Assembly: GCA_016699855.1 (NCBI GenBank)
Contig: CP064988.1
Span: forward strand, 2,508,501 to 2,572,500
Length of the DNA: 64,000 nt
Direction of reading: 5' to 3'
Source of the DNA: Rhodospirillales bacterium
GTDB taxonomy: Bacteria > Pseudomonadota > Alphaproteobacteria > Reyranellales > Reyranellaceae
The notes below the pieces were generated by a model. It worked only from the letters and a program-made list of their open reading frames with translations. It ran no database searches and was not told the DNA's origin. Shown here one piece after another: positions 47,836 through 56,589 of the stretch (positions are counted from its first letter, which is position 1; the number at the start of each line of letters is the position of its first letter). Both the position numbers and the translations under genes were made by a program.

Positions 47836-48953
47836 ACGACGTATCCATCCCTCCCGCGCCCGAGCTACGGGTCGCCGCCGACACCGTCGGCGTCGACCGC
47901 GCCCGTCTCGCCGACGCGATCGACTTCGCGCTGGCGCACGGCTCGCGCTGGCCGACCGCGCTGATCATGCCCGACGGGCGCTTCGCGCTGCCCTACGACG
48001 CCGGCGAGCGACCGCCGGACGACGCCGTGCTGGGGCCCGTCACGCCGCGCGGCGGGCCCGCCGGAGTGATCCTGAAGGGCGGCCGCGAGATCGCGTGCTG
48101 GGGCGATCCCGACCGGCCCGACATGACCTTCAGCATCGCCAAGAGCTATCTGGCGCTGCTCGCGGGACTTGCCATCGGTGACGGTCTGATCCGCTCGCTC
48201 GACGACCGCGCCGGCGACTACGCGCTGGACGACGGATTCACCGCGCCGCAGAACCGCGACATCACGTGGCGCCATCTGCTGCAGCAGACCAGCGAGTGGG
48301 AAGGCACGCTGTTCGACAAGGCCGACATGGTCGACCGCCACCGCAAGGTCGGCCTCACGGATCCCGACACGCCGAAGGGAAGCTTCCGCGCGCTGCGGCC
48401 TCCGGGCACGTTCTGGGAATACAACGACGTGCGCGTGAACCGCCTGTCGTTGTCGCTGATGCAGGTGTTCCGCGAACCGCTGCCGGCGGTGCTCAAGCGC
48501 CGGATCATGGATCCGATCGGCGCGTCGTCGAACTGGCGTTGGGACGGCTACCGCAACTCCACCGTGACCGTCGACGGCAGGCCGATGCTGTCGGTGCCCG
48601 GCGGCGGACACTGGGGCGGCGGCATCGTCATCGGCGCGCGCGACCACGCGCGGATCGGCCTGCTGGTGGCGCGCGACGGCACGCATGACGGCCGGCGCAT
48701 CCTGCCGGACGGCTGGTGCGCGGAGCTGCGCAAGCCGTGCGCCATCGCGCCGTTCTACGGTCTGATGTGGTGGCTGAACACCAACCGCGGGCAGTTCAAG
48801 GCGGCGCCGGAGAGCAGCTTCTTCGCGCTGGGCTGGGGCTCGCACATCCTCTGGATCGACCCGGAGCACGATCTCGTCGTCGTCACCCGCTGGATCGACA
48901 AGGCCTCGGCCGGTGGCTTCATCGAGCGCGTCGTCGCCAGCGTCGCGGCCTGA
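47832..48953 (+). CDS. Serine hydrolase (beta-lactamase/transpeptidase-like, class C fold)
   Basis: A 373-residue penicillin-binding-protein-like hydrolase. SxxK motif SIAKS (about residues 101-105), then YND (about 198-200) in the position of YxN, and a GGGHWGGG segment in the position of the third motif. No signal peptide is evident, so an intracellular esterase or amidase (EstB/6-aminohexanoate-dimer-hydrolase-like) is likelier than a beta-lactamase. The start overlaps the stop codon of the propeller gene, and a CoA-transferase gene follows by 28 nt. Confidence 0.88.
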   Translation: MNDVSIPPAPELRVAADTVGVDRARLADAIDFALAHGSRWPTALIMPDGRFALPYDAGERPPDDAVLGPVTPRGGPAGVILKGGREIACWGDPDRPDMTFSIAKSYLALLAGLAIGDGLIRSLDDRAGDYALDDGFTAPQNRDITWRHLLQQTSEWEGTLFDKADMVDRHRKVGLTDPDTPKGSFRALRPPGTFWEYNDVRVNRLSLSLMQVFREPLPAVLKRRIMDPIGASSNWRWDGYRNSTVTVDGRPMLSVPGGGHWGGGIVIGARDHARIGLLVARDGTHDGRRILPDGWCAELRKPCAIAPFYGLMWWLNTNRGQFKAAPESSFFALGWGSHILWIDPEHDLVVVTRWIDKASAGGFIERVVASVAA

Positions 48954-48981
48954 GCCGCGCGGCGGCCGCACCGGAGTCCCC

Positions 48982-51399
48982 ATGCCCTTGTCCGCGTACC
49001 GCGTCGTCGAGATCGGCGATCTTCCGGCGGCGTCCTACGCCGCGCGCCTGTTCGCCGATTTCGGCGCCGAGGTGGTCCGCGTCGAACCGCCCGAGGGCGC
49101 CGCCACGCGGTCGTTCCCACCGATGATCGACACCGGCGGCGGGCGGCGCGCCAGCGGCTGGTTCGCGTGGCTGAACTACGGCAAGAAGAGCGTCGCGCTG
49201 GACGCGTCGTCGCCGGACGGCGTGGCCGGTCTACGCGCTCTGGTCGCCGGCGCCGACGTGTTCATCGACTCGCGCCCGCCGGCGGCGCGCGGCGACATCG
49301 CCGACGATCCCGCGCTGGTCCGCGTCGATCTCGACTGGTTCGGCGCTTCCGGCCCCTACAAGGATTTCCACGCCACCGATTCGGTGTGCCGCGCGCTGGC
49401 CGGCTTCGTGCAGCTGATCGGCCCCGTCGAGGGCCCGCCGCTGACCTTGCCGGACTACCAGTCGGCGGTGACCGGCGGCCTGTCGGCGTTCATCCCCGCG
49501 ATGGCGGCGCTGCATCGGCGCGCCGCCGGCGGCGCCGGGGCGCGCATCGCCACCAGCGTGCACGAGGCCACCATCGCGCTGGCCGAGTACCAGGCGACGG
49601 AGGCGTGGGCTCTGGGCGCGGCGCAGAAGCGCTGGGGCTTCAACCGCTTCACGCCGACCTATCCGATGGGCGTGTACCGCTGCAAGGAAGGCTGGATCGG
49701 CATCACCATCGTGACGCCGGCGCAGTGGAAGGCGTTCTGCGAGCTGATGGGCATGGAGGATCTGGCGCGGCATCCCGATCTGGTGATGGGGCCGGAGCGG
49801 CTGGCGCGCGCCGACATGCTGGAGGCGCGGTTCGTGCCGCGCTTCCTCGACCGCACGGCGGCGGCGTGGTTCGCCAGCGCGCTCGAGCTGCGTCTGCCCT
49901 TCGCGATCGTGCCGGACATGGGCGAGATGCTGGAACTGCCGGTTTTCCGCGAGCGCGACGCCATCGTGCCGATCACGGTCGGCGGCCGCGTGGTCGAGGC
50001 GCCGGGATCGCCGCTCCACCTCACCGCGACGCCACCGCGCTTCGGCGGCGCCGTGCCGGAGATCGGCGCGCACACCGGCGCCATTGTGCCGCGCATGCGG
50101 GCCGCCCCCCTGTCGACGACGGCCGTGCCGGACGGCGCCGGCCCGCTGCATGGATTGCGGATCGTCGATCTGTCGATGGGCTGGGCCGGCCCGATCTGCA
50201 CCCGCAACCTCGCCGACCTCGGCGCCGACGTGATCAAGGTCGAGGCCTGCGGCTATCCCGACTGGTGGCGCGGCGTCGACAACCGGCCGGCCGTGGTCGA
50301 GCAACGGCTCTACGAGAAGAGCGCGCGCTTCAACGTCATGAACCGCGGCAAGCGCGCGATCACGCTCGATCTCACGGTGCCGGAGGGCGCGCGCCTGCTG
50401 AAGGCGCTCGTGGCCGGCGCCGACGCGGTGATCGAGAACTATTCCAGCGAGGTCCTGCCGAAGATGGGCCTCGACTACGCGAGGCTGCGCGAGGTCAATC
50501 CCTCCGTCGTCATGGTGTCGATGGCGGCGTTCGGCGCGTCCGGCGCGTGGCGGGAGTGCCGCGCCTACGGCTCGACCTTGGAGCAGGGTTCGGGCCTGCC
50601 CAGCGTCGGCGGCCGCGACGGCGATCCGCCGATGATGAACCATCTCGCCTACGGCGACGCGGTCGGCGGGCTGAACGCGGCCTCGGCCATGCTGGTGGCG
50701 CTGATGCACCGCCGCCGGACTGGAATCGGCCAGCACATCGACCTGTCGCAGGTGCAGTGCATGCTGCCCTACACGGCGGCCTGGGCGATCGAGCGGTCCG
50801 CGAACGGCCGCCTGCCGCCGCGCCGCGGCAACCGCCACCCCGCCTTCGCGCCGCACGGCGTGTTCGCCTGCGCCGGCGACGACGAATGGGTGCTGGCGAC
50901 GGCGGTCGACGACGCGATGTGGACGCGGCTCTGCGCCGTCATCGGCCGCACCGATCTCGCCGGCGATCCGGCGCTGCGCACCGCCGAGGGAAGGCGCGCG
51001 CAGGAGGATCGCATCGAGCGGGCCGTCGGCGAGTGGACGCGGACGCGCGCGCCCGACGAGGCGATGGACGCGTTGCAGCGCGGCGGCGTGGCGGCCGGCG
51101 CGGTGCGGACGCCGCTCGATCTGATCGACGATCCGCATCTGCGGGCGCGCGGCTTCTGGCAGTGGATCGACCGTGCCTATGTCGGCTCGCATCCTCAGCC
51201 GTCGGCGCCCTACCGCTTCGACGCCGGGCCCGTGCCCGTGCGCGCGCCGGCCGCGACCTTGGGGCAGCACAACGCCGAGATTCTCGGCGGCATCCTCGGC
51301 CTGTCGGCGGCGGAGCTCGAGCGGCTGGAGCGCGACGGCGTCATCGGCACGGCGGCGCTGCCGCCGGCCCAGCGCAAGGCGCGCGCGGCGGCGGTCTGA
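48982..51399 (+). CDS. Tandem CaiB/BaiF (class III) CoA-transferase
   Basis: An 805-residue protein with two complete CoA-transferase III units. The first (about 1-375) starts YRVVEIGDLPAASYAARLFA with the GAEVVRVEPPEG motif. The second (about 390-800) starts LRIVDLSMGWAGPICTRNLA with GADVIKVEACGYPDWWRG. The aspartate nucleophile of the family is expected after the central glycine-rich region. Such enzymes move CoA between carboxylic acids to activate substrates for degradation. GGAG lies before the ATG. The tandem form occurs in a minority of the family. Confidence 0.9.
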   Translation: MPLSAYRVVEIGDLPAASYAARLFADFGAEVVRVEPPEGAATRSFPPMIDTGGGRRASGWFAWLNYGKKSVALDASSPDGVAGLRALVAGADVFIDSRPPAARGDIADDPALVRVDLDWFGASGPYKDFHATDSVCRALAGFVQLIGPVEGPPLTLPDYQSAVTGGLSAFIPAMAALHRRAAGGAGARIATSVHEATIALAEYQATEAWALGAAQKRWGFNRFTPTYPMGVYRCKEGWIGITIVTPAQWKAFCELMGMEDLARHPDLVMGPERLARADMLEARFVPRFLDRTAAAWFASALELRLPFAIVPDMGEMLELPVFRERDAIVPITVGGRVVEAPGSPLHLTATPPRFGGAVPEIGAHTGAIVPRMRAAPLSTTAVPDGAGPLHGLRIVDLSMGWAGPICTRNLADLGADVIKVEACGYPDWWRGVDNRPAVVEQRLYEKSARFNVMNRGKRAITLDLTVPEGARLLKALVAGADAVIENYSSEVLPKMGLDYARLREVNPSVVMVSMAAFGASGAWRECRAYGSTLEQGSGLPSVGGRDGDPPMMNHLAYGDAVGGLNAASAMLVALMHRRRTGIGQHIDLSQVQCMLPYTAAWAIERSANGRLPPRRGNRHPAFAPHGVFACAGDDEWVLATAVDDAMWTRLCAVIGRTDLAGDPALRTAEGRRAQEDRIERAVGEWTRTRAPDEAMDALQRGGVAAGAVRTPLDLIDDPHLRARGFWQWIDRAYVGSHPQPSAPYRFDAGPVPVRAPAATLGQHNAEILGGILGLSAAELERLERDGVIGTAALPPAQRKARAAAV

Positions 51400-51414
51400 G
51401 CGGACGCCGCGTCC

Positions 51415-52254
51415 CTACTTCAGCGGAAAACCGAGGCGGTTGATGGTGCCGCGCAGCCGGTCGCGGCCGTTCAGCGCCTTGATCGGCCCGAGGCGGCCGA
51501 GCACGCGGCCGCTCCAGTCGCTGGCCGCCATCTCGTTGCGCCGCGAGAACGCGGTCAGCGTCGCGTCGTAGCCCGCGCGCATGGCGCGCTCGCCGTCGGT
51601 GGTGTAGCGGCCGCGGTGCAGGATCGCGGCCTGCGGCAGGCGCGGCTTGACCTCGCCCCTTGCCTTGGGATCGGCGTAGCCGACGCACAGCCCGAACACC
51701 GCGAACACGCCCGGCGGCAGGCCGAGCAGCTTGGCGACGCGCTCCGGATCGTTGCGCATGGCGCCGATATAGACGGTCGACAGTCCCAGCGACTCGGCCG
51801 CCGCGACCGCGTTCTGCGCCGCCAGCGTGGCGTCGACGGCGGCGACGAGGAACGTCTCGAAATAGTCGACGCCCTCCAACGTGGCGCCCTCCTGGCCGGC
51901 GATGCGGGCGGCGCGCGACAGGTCGGCGAGCCACACCAGATAGATCGGGCATTGCTCGATGTGCTTCTGGCCGCCGGCGATCTCGGCGAGGATCTTGCGG
52001 TCGGCCGGATCCTCGACCAGCACCGCCGACCACGCTTGGAGGTTGGCGCTGGTGGCGGCCGACTGCGCCGCCGCCATCATCGTCTCGACCGTTCCGGCCG
52101 GCGGCGCGTCGGGCAGATAGCCGCGCACGGAGCGGTGCGACAGCAGCGAGGCGATGGTTTCGTTCCACGGCCCCGCCGCCGGCAGGGCGTCGGCGCCGTA
52201 GCGCGCGGCGAGCGAGTCGGTCTTGGCCGGCGTGCGGTCGGCGATCGAGTCCAT
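51415..52254 (-). CDS. Nitroreductase-family FMN oxidoreductase
   Basis: A 279-residue protein of the NfsA-like group. FMN-binding SHRSVRGYLPDAPP (about residues 38-51), AAAQSAATSANLQAWSAVLV (about 61-80) and GLSTVYIGAMRNDPERVAKL (about 155-174) are typical. It uses NADPH to reduce nitro groups or flavins. Convergent with the CoA-transferase gene, 15 nt apart. Physiological substrate unknown. Confidence 0.9.
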   Translation of the reverse strand: MDSIADRTPAKTDSLAARYGADALPAAGPWNETIASLLSHRSVRGYLPDAPPAGTVETMMAAAQSAATSANLQAWSAVLVEDPADRKILAEIAGGQKHIEQCPIYLVWLADLSRAARIAGQEGATLEGVDYFETFLVAAVDATLAAQNAVAAAESLGLSTVYIGAMRNDPERVAKLLGLPPGVFAVFGLCVGYADPKARGEVKPRLPQAAILHRGRYTTDGERAMRAGYDATLTAFSRRNEMAASDWSGRVLGRLGPIKALNGRDRLRGTINRLGFPLK

Positions 52255-52318
52255 GCGGGCGTCTCCGGCGGAGGGGGCGTTCGGGGCGGCGCAGACTACG
52301 GGCGCGCCGCGGTCGTGT

Positions 52319-53008
52319 TCAAGAGGCCGTCAGACGGTCGATGGCGGCCGCCAGCTCGTCGACGGTCGCCACCTCGACGTCCGGCAGCTCGCTCCAGCCG
52401 CGCGGGTCCTGCATCGCGTGGCGGCCGCAGCGGAAACGGATCGTGCGCATGCCGAGGTGGCGCGCCGGCACGATGTCGGCGTCGACGCGGTCGCCGACCA
52501 TCACGCAGTCTGCGGGCGCCACGCCCAGCCGCCCGCACACCGCGAGCAACAGCCGCGTGTCGGGCTTGCGCGCGCCCAGCGCCGTGGTGCCGAGATCGCA
52601 GTCGAACAAGCCGGACATGCCCAGCCGTTCGAGCTTGCCGGTCAACGGGCCGGGCTGGTCGGGGACGGCGCCTAGACGCAGCCCGGTGGCGCGCAGCGAG
52701 CCGAGCAGCGCCGCCATGCCGGGCCGCGGATCGGCGAAGGCGTATTTGGACATCGCCTCGGTGAACAACGCCCAGGCGCGGTGCGCCGCGAATCGATCGC
52801 CGTTGCAGAGCTGCCAGACGACGGATTCATGGAGATCCGGAGCGTAGATCTCGATCGCGTGGGCGCAGGCCGCGATGTAGTCGCCGGGGGTGAACTCGTA
52901 GCCGGCGTGGCGCGCGGCCTCCGGCAGCAGACGGTCGACCGCGTTCTCGTGGGATTCCTCGGTGTCCAGCGGCCCGCCGACGTCGAACAGGATCGCGGCG
53001 ACGGGCAT
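52319..53008 (-). CDS. HAD-superfamily hydrolase
   Basis: A 229-residue haloacid-dehalogenase-type phosphatase. Motif I is normally DxDxT; here ILFDVGGPLDTEES retains the nucleophile Asp but has Gly-Gly where Asp-Gly-Thr is common (a variant also seen in some HAD proteins). Motif III Lys is in ARKPDTRLLLAV and motif IV Asp in VMVGDRVDADI. The motif II Ser/Thr is less clear (GAVPDQPGP). It lies between the nitroreductase and a CoA-transferase on the minus strand. Substrate unknown. Confidence 0.88.
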   Translation of the reverse strand: MPVAAILFDVGGPLDTEESHENAVDRLLPEAARHAGYEFTPGDYIAACAHAIEIYAPDLHESVVWQLCNGDRFAAHRAWALFTEAMSKYAFADPRPGMAALLGSLRATGLRLGAVPDQPGPLTGKLERLGMSGLFDCDLGTTALGARKPDTRLLLAVCGRLGVAPADCVMVGDRVDADIVPARHLGMRTIRFRCGRHAMQDPRGWSELPDVEVATVDELAAAIDRLTAS

Positions 53009-53034
53009 CGACGGGAAGGCGCTCCGGGCGCGCC

Positions 53035-54243
53035 CTACTCCGCCGCCTTGGCGACGGTCGCGGGCGTGAACGCCGCCTTCTTGGCGAACAGCGCGTCGAT
53101 CTCGGCCGGCGCGTAGCCGAACTGCTTGAGAATCTCGGCGCCGTGCTCGCCGATATGCGGCGCGTGGTTGAGATGGGCCGGCAGGTCGCGGGTCGGCGGC
53201 AAGCCGGGGATGTTGGCGACGGGCAGCCGCTTGCCGGTGCCCGACGGCTCGATCCAGTCGACCGCGCCGACCGCCGCGACGTGCGGATGCTTGAGGTAGT
53301 CGGCGTAGTTGTTGACGCGCTCGCAGAACACCTCCTTGGGCTGGAGGATCGCGATCCACTCCTCGGTGGTCTTGGCCGGCATCGCCTCGTTGAGCGCCTT
53401 GGTGATGACGGCGCCGTTGCGGATGCGGCCCTCGTGCGTCTGCAGCCGGGGATCGGCGCTGATATCCGGCCGTCCCACGAGGTCGAACAGCGCCTTGAAA
53501 TGGTGCGGACGCATGGCGCTGAGCACGATGTGGCCGTCGGCTGTCTTGAACGTGCCGGCCGGCATATAGAGGGCGGGCGGCGCGCCGTCGCTCCACACGT
53601 ACTCCATCAGCTTGGCGCCCTGGTAGGCGGCGGCGGCGGCCATGAGCGAAAGATCCAGCCGGCAGCCCTCGCCGAAGCGGAACTGGCGCATGATCGCGGT
53701 GCTCAGCGCGTTGAAGACGTAGAGGCCGGTGGTGACGTCGACAGCGATCATGCCCTGGCGGTGCGGCCAGCCCTCGGCCGTGCGGTTCATCACCATCATG
53801 CCGCTGAAGGCCTGGATCAGGCCGTCGACGGTCGGACGCTTGGCGTTGGGGCCGCTCTGGCCGAAGCCCGACACCGAGCCGTAGATCACCTTCGGATTGA
53901 CCGCCTTGACGGCGTCGTAGCCCAGCCCGAGGCGCTCGATCACGCCCGGCCGGAAGCTCTCCATCACGACGTTGGCGGTGGCCGCGATCTTGCGGACCAC
54001 GGCCAGACCGTCCGGCGACTTCAGGTCGATGGCGATCGAGCGCTTGCCGCGGTTGAAGGCGATGGAGTGGGCGCAATGATCGCCGACCGTCTCACCGAGC
54101 CCGCGGCCCCAGTCACCCTCGGGCGGCTCGATCTTGATGACGTCGGCGCCGTGCTGCGCCAGCAGCATGGTCGAATGCGGGCCGGCGACGCCCTGCGTCA
54201 GGTCGAGGACCGTGACGCCCGAAAAAGCCTGGTTGCCGCTCAT
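53035..54243 (-). CDS. CaiB/BaiF (class III) CoA-transferase
   Basis: A single-unit CoA-transferase of 402 residues. GVTVLDLTQGVAGPHSTMLL, GADVIKIEPPEGDWGRGLG and NRGKRSIAIDLKSPDG (about residues 9-82) are the usual N-terminal motifs; GFGQSGPNAKRPTVDGLIQA contains the glycine-rich segment just before the catalytic aspartate (PTVDGLIQA). Transfers CoA to an unidentified carboxylate. With the tandem CoA-transferase and the nitroreductase it suggests a catabolic cluster for an aromatic or branched acid, which is inference. Confidence 0.93.
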   Translation of the reverse strand: MSGNQAFSGVTVLDLTQGVAGPHSTMLLAQHGADVIKIEPPEGDWGRGLGETVGDHCAHSIAFNRGKRSIAIDLKSPDGLAVVRKIAATANVVMESFRPGVIERLGLGYDAVKAVNPKVIYGSVSGFGQSGPNAKRPTVDGLIQAFSGMMVMNRTAEGWPHRQGMIAVDVTTGLYVFNALSTAIMRQFRFGEGCRLDLSLMAAAAAYQGAKLMEYVWSDGAPPALYMPAGTFKTADGHIVLSAMRPHHFKALFDLVGRPDISADPRLQTHEGRIRNGAVITKALNEAMPAKTTEEWIAILQPKEVFCERVNNYADYLKHPHVAAVGAVDWIEPSGTGKRLPVANIPGLPPTRDLPAHLNHAPHIGEHGAEILKQFGYAPAEIDALFAKKAAFTPATVAKAAE

Positions 54244-54367
54244 GTTCCGTCCGTCGTTGCCGCGGTGCGTTTCCCGGGCGGACGATTGGCGATCGGACGG
54301 CCGCGCGCAAGCGGAACGTGGCAGGCCACCGGCATGGCGGCCATGCCGGGCGCGGCGCGTGCGGGCG

Positions 54368-54766
54368 TTACTTGCGGGTGGCGACGACCCGCAGCGTGTC
54401 GACGCGGCAACGCGAGAAAATCGCCTCGGAGACGCCGGTCTCGGTGCGCTGCGACACGTAGAGCTGGCCGCTCAGCACCTTGACCGCGAGCGACGCGTTG
54501 GCCGAGCCGCCCGTCTTGTCGGTGCAGCTGATGTAGAGTTCCATCACCCCGCCGCCGCGGTCGTTACGGTTGACGACGGCGCAGGTGGCCTCCGGCGTCC
54601 GCACGTCGCTCGACGACAGACTCAGCAATCCCGCCCCACCTTTGGCGCAGCCCGTCGCTGTGTCGCGCGTCCACGCCCCGGCCCATTCCTGGGCGAAACC
54701 GGAGGGAGGAAGCAGCGCGACCGTGAGCAAAGCGACGGCGCCCGTACCAGCGGAGCGGAAATTCAC
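54368..54766 (-). CDS. Small secreted protein with two disulfide candidates
   Basis: About 132 residues. GTG at 54766 gives a good signal peptide (to GFA-QEW) and has GAGG nine nucleotides upstream; an ATG at 54817 would place a poor 17-residue extension first. The mature part has four cysteines (TGCAKGG, ATCAVV, ISCTDK, SRCRVD) and is beta-rich. It resembles small exported proteins of unknown function; no domain is recognised. Confidence 0.65.
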   Translation of the reverse strand: MNFRSAGTGAVALLTVALLPPSGFAQEWAGAWTRDTATGCAKGGAGLLSLSSSDVRTPEATCAVVNRNDRGGGVMELYISCTDKTGGSANASLAVKVLSGQLYVSQRTETGVSEAIFSRCRVDTLRVVATRK

Positions 54767-54795
54767 GCGAATAATCCTCGCAAAATAATGAGGTG

Positions 54796-54824
54796 ACAAT
54801 AACACGCGTCTTTTCAATGAGCAA
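54796..54824 (-). promoter_or_regulatory. Weak promoter candidate for the secreted-protein gene
   Basis: On the minus strand, TTGCTC (54824-54819), 17-nt spacer, TATTGT (54801-54796), 30 nt upstream of the GTG start, in an AT-rich patch. The box matches are only three and four of six. Confidence 0.3.
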
Positions 54825-55033
54825 GCTGAGAGTTCTACACTTTGACATTAATATGACGCGCGCTTGGCGGATATGCGGCTTCGACGCCTTCGGATTAGTG
54901 GCGGAATCGCGCTTTCGCGGCCATTTTTTGACGCTCTGGAGGGCTAGGACGCCGGATGCGCCCTCTTCGCCTCCCCTTCCGTAGCCGCGATGGTGGTGTC
55001 ATTCTTTGGTCGCCCCCCTCTGGTTGGACCCGG

Positions 55034-55246
55034 ATGAAGAATTTGCTTCTCGTCATGGCGCAGGCCGGCGCCGCGTTGTTCGCCTTGGTCGGCGCGCTCT
55101 CCATCCTCAACTACGCCTTCGGATGGCGAATCGGATTCAAGGGGTCGGTGGTGCCGCCGGATCCGGCGATCGCCGCCGTCTTCTTCGTGATCGCCGCCGC
55201 GCTGGGTTTCATCGTCTATCGCGCCGGGCGATCGCGGCCCGGCTGA
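55034..55246 (+). CDS. Two-helix small membrane protein
   Basis: A 70-residue peptide with transmembrane helices at about residues 3-28 and 45-64, joined by a short basic loop (WRIGFKGS). The ORF is convergent with leuB, ending 10 nt before its stop. The ribosome site is weak. Hydrophobicity pattern rather than similarity supports it; no family is recognised. Confidence 0.45.
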   Translation: MKNLLLVMAQAGAALFALVGALSILNYAFGWRIGFKGSVVPPDPAIAAVFFVIAAALGFIVYRAGRSRPG

Positions 55247-55256
55247 CGGCGCGGCC

Positions 55257-56375
55257 CTAGACCCGGTCGAGCGCCGCGATCACCGCGTCGCCCATGCCCG
55301 ACGTCGCCAGGCGCGGCGCGCCGGGCGCCGCGATGTCGGCGGTGCGCCCGCCGTCCGCCAGCACCCGGTCGACGGCCCGCTCCAGCCGGGCCGCCTCCTC
55401 CGGCATCTCCAGCGTCTCGCGCAGGCACATCGCGAAGCTCAGGACCGCCGCCAGCGGGTTCGCGAGGCCTTTGCCGGCGATGTCGGGGGCGCTGCCGTGG
55501 ATCGGCTCGTAGAGCGCGCGGCGGCGGCCGTCGGCGCCGCGGGCCGACAGCGAGGCCGACGGCAGCATGCCCAGCGAGCCGGTGATCATGGCGCCGCAAT
55601 CGCTCAGCAGGTCGCCGAACAGATTGTCGGTCACGATCACGTCGAACTGCTTCGGCCAGCGGATCAACTGCATGGCGCAGTTGTCGGCCAGCATGTGGCG
55701 CAGCTCGACGTCGGCGAACTCCGCGTCGTGGACGCGCTGCACCACGCGGCGCCACATCGCGCCGGCCTCCATGACGTTGCCCTTGTCGACGGAATGCACG
55801 AGTCCGCGACGCCGCCGCGCCAGCTCGAAGGCGAAGCGCGCCACGCGCTCGACCTCGCGCGAGGTGTAGACGTGCGTGTTCACGCCGCGCTCGGTGCCGT
55901 CGGGCAGGGTCTCGACGCCGCGCGGCTCGCCGAAATAGACGCCGCCGGTCAGCTCGCGCACGAACACCAGGTCGACGCCCTCGACCACCTCGCGCTTCAG
56001 CGTCGAGGCGTCGAGCAGCCCGGGGTTGGCTTTCACCGGCCGCAGATTGGCGAACACGTCCAGCGTCTTGCGCATGCGCAGCAGGCCGCCCTTGCGCCGC
56101 TCCTCGGCCGGCACCTTGGTCTGCTGGTCGAGCGTGTCCATGGCGCCGAACAGAACCGCGTCGGCGGCCTCGATCTCGGCCGCCGTCTCGTCCGGCAGCA
56201 TCGAGCCGTAGTGCTCCCACGACGCCAGTCCGTAGTGTCGCTGGCGCAGCTCGATCGGCAGGCCGCGCTTGTCGCGAAACCACTCCGCGACCCGGCGCGT
56301 CTCGGCCATCACCTCCGGCCCGATCCCGTCGCCCGGAAGGATCAGCAGGCGGAAGCTGTTGGTCGCGCGGCCCAT
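55257..56375 (-). CDS. leuB: 3-Isopropylmalate dehydrogenase family protein
   Basis: A 372-residue NAD-dependent beta-decarboxylating dehydrogenase. LPGDGIGPEVM (about residues 13-23), GLLRMRKTLDVFANLRPVK (about 94-112), IVTDNLFGDLLSDCGAMITG and YEPIHGSAPDIAGKGLANP are the family signatures. ATG at 56375 has GGAGGGA upstream. LeuB of leucine synthesis is the best match, but the N-terminal FGAMDTLDQQ differs from the usual FGAVGGPKWD, so a paralogue acting on another 2-hydroxy acid is possible. No leuC or leuD is nearby. Confidence 0.85.
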   Translation of the reverse strand: MGRATNSFRLLILPGDGIGPEVMAETRRVAEWFRDKRGLPIELRQRHYGLASWEHYGSMLPDETAAEIEAADAVLFGAMDTLDQQTKVPAEERRKGGLLRMRKTLDVFANLRPVKANPGLLDASTLKREVVEGVDLVFVRELTGGVYFGEPRGVETLPDGTERGVNTHVYTSREVERVARFAFELARRRRGLVHSVDKGNVMEAGAMWRRVVQRVHDAEFADVELRHMLADNCAMQLIRWPKQFDVIVTDNLFGDLLSDCGAMITGSLGMLPSASLSARGADGRRRALYEPIHGSAPDIAGKGLANPLAAVLSFAMCLRETLEMPEEAARLERAVDRVLADGGRTADIAAPGAPRLATSGMGDAVIAALDRV

Positions 56376-56489
56376 GGTCGAGATCCCTCCGGTTCGAAAC
56401 GGCGCGGATGATGCACCGCGCCCCGGCCGCGGGCCAACCGGATTCCCGATCCTATGCGTCCGCGACCGCGATGGCGCCGACACCGAACT

Positions 56490-56518
56490 CCCTCTCCGCC
56501 GCGCCGCCGGGGAGAGGG
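56490..56518. repeat. Palindromic repeat copy
   Basis: CCCTCTCC (56490-56497) and GGAGAGGG (56511-56518), loop 13 nt; loosely related to the repeats at 3713 and 12687. It lies in the 214-nt gap between the MBL hydrolase and leuB genes. Confidence 0.4.
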
Positions 56519-56589
56519 CATTCACGCCGCCATCGTAGATGTGTGACTCCGTTAGCGCGCGGCCGGGACGGAGAAGGCGCCGCCAGCGA

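Noticed and set aside
54842..54877. TTGACA at 54842 considered as a plus-strand promoter for the 70-residue membrane protein
   Set aside because: The nearest TATG-like -10 box is 24 nt away, too far; nothing better is visible.
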